Part shown: piece by piece, positions 5,590 to 5,795 of the stretch | Layout: every line of letters starts with the position of its first letter | How positions within the stretch are numbered: the first letter of the stretch is position 1 | DNA from: an uncultured Collinsella sp. | GTDB lineage: Bacteria > Actinomycetota > Coriobacteriia > Coriobacteriales > Coriobacteriaceae | Direction of reading: 5' to 3' | DNA: 5,795 nt | Assembly (NCBI GenBank): GCA_905204635.1 | Contig: CAJLAN010000120.1 | Coordinates: 1-5,795 of the forward strand | Notes under the pieces: generated by a model | The model's database searches: none | Told to the model about the DNA's origin: nothing | Seen by the model: the letters and a program-made list of their open reading frames with translations, nothing else | Translations under genes and position numbers: made by a program

Positions 5590-5726
5590 CGGGCGACGGG
5601 AAGTCCAAGGGTTTGCTTCGCAAACCCTTGTTTCGCTGCGGGCCATTGGCCCTTGCGTGCTGCGCTGGAAAATGCTCACGCATTTTCTCAGCTTCGCACC
5701 CTGCCGGGTTCGATTCCCGTCGCCCG
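5590..5726. repeat. 137-base palindromic multi-hairpin element, possible structured RNA or MITE-like repeat
   Basis: The ends, 5590-5602 and 5714-5726, pair perfectly for 13 bp. Inside are three hairpins: 5606-5616 with 5620-5630 (11 bp, 3-base loop), 5640-5644 with 5648-5652 (5 bp, 3-base loop), and a long one of 5657-5660 with 5696-5699, 5664-5667 with 5689-5692 and 5668-5675 with 5680-5687. The long hairpin has a 3x3 internal loop and one bulge. Its loop is GTGA, a GNRA tetraloop, only on the minus strand. The right end carries GGGTTCGATTCCCG, a T-arm-like sequence, but no tRNA can be folded. Overlapping open frames give no recognisable protein. It is flanked by the homologous hairpins A and B. 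Confidence 0.65.
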
Positions 5727-5739
5727 GCACGCTTATGAA

Positions 5740-5773
5740 AACGGCTTTGGCACCAAATGGAGCCAAAGCCGTT
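5740..5773 (-). terminator. Terminator-like hairpin B, minus strand
   Basis: AACGGCTTTGGC (5740-5751) pairs with GCCAAAGCCGTT (5762-5773), 12 bp. CCA (5753-5755) and TGG (5758-5760) can pair within the loop. On the minus strand the stem is followed by TTTTC (5741-5737). It would end a transcript whose last bases, GCCCGCTCCA, lie at 5795-5786, which fits a tRNA or small RNA gene outside the window. Confidence 0.6.
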
Positions 5774-5795
5774 AAAACTATCCTATGGAGCGGGC

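Larger units (their letters stand above)
5585..5795. repeat. Start of a tandem repeat with a period of about 200 bases, cut by the right edge
   Basis: TGGAGCGGGC occurs at 5585-5594 and again at 5786-5795, the last bases of the window. Similar flanks precede both: CTATCTTG and CTATCCTA. The hairpins A and B are likewise 200 bases apart, and CCCGGCA with a TA(T)GAAAA-type run precedes each. The minus strand of the short repeat, GCCCGCTCCA, looks like a tRNA 3' end with encoded CCA. The second copy probably continues beyond the edge, perhaps as a real tRNA gene. Confidence 0.5.

Noticed and set aside
5585..5727. A tRNA gene, including tRNA-Sec, on either strand
   Set aside because: The T-arm-like run and CCA-like end are present, but neither strand has a matching 5' acceptor, D-arm or anticodon arm; the segment folds instead as a palindrome with three inner hairpins.
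5233..5775. Plus-strand open frame of 180 codons across the right-hand repeats
   Set aside because: It runs through the inverted repeat and the palindromic element, has no ribosome binding site and no recognisable domain; it is a chance frame over structured repeats.

Overview
The window most resembles a gut actinobacterium of the class Coriobacteriia (a Collinsella-like genome). This is inferred from the GC-rich coding sequence, strong AGGAGG-type ribosome binding sites, the selenocysteine formate dehydrogenase with a HydN-type partner, and the short AbiEi-like orphan gene. No marker gene fixes the genus.

Left part (1-3060, minus strand). A formate-oxidation operon reads right to left: a structured leader (about 2944-3034), a four-cluster [4Fe-4S] HydN/HycB-type ferredoxin (2401-2919), and a formate dehydrogenase H-type catalytic subunit, fdhF (102-2324). 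A further gene begins at position 23 and runs off the left edge. fdhF is one selenoprotein gene. An in-frame TGA at 1905-1907 sits at residue 140, the selenocysteine position of E. coli FdhF, and is followed by a bacterial SECIS hairpin with the same spacing and GGUCU loop as E. coli. A gene caller without selenocysteine support would split it into two false ORFs. The ferredoxin would take electrons from FdhF and pass them to a hydrogenase or other acceptor not in the window.

Middle (3061-4141). A 429-base divergent intergenic region holds inverted repeats: a perfect 11-bp palindrome with an extra half-site, a long interrupted inverted repeat, and an operator-like palindrome. To its right, on the plus strand, is a type II toxin-antitoxin pair: a RelB/DinJ-like ribbon-helix-helix antitoxin overlapping a PIN-domain (VapC-like) toxin by 8 bases. 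By eye, the toxin lacks two of the four usual PIN acidic residues.

Right part (4142-5795). An orphan minus-strand gene (4252-5271) combines an AbiEi-like N-terminal region with a DUF559/Vsr-like PD-(D/E)XK-type C-terminal region. It is bracketed by two copies of the same perfect inverted repeat (21-bp shared arms, different loops). From 5524 to the right edge there is no protein gene. Instead there is a roughly 200-base repeat period: two homologous terminator-like hairpins that covary in their stems, and between them a 137-base palindromic, multi-hairpin element whose ends look like tRNA 3' ends. The second period begins at the window edge.

The least explained parts are the structured repeat at 5524-5795, the paired inverted repeats around the AbiEi-like gene, and the folded leader of the formate dehydrogenase operon.
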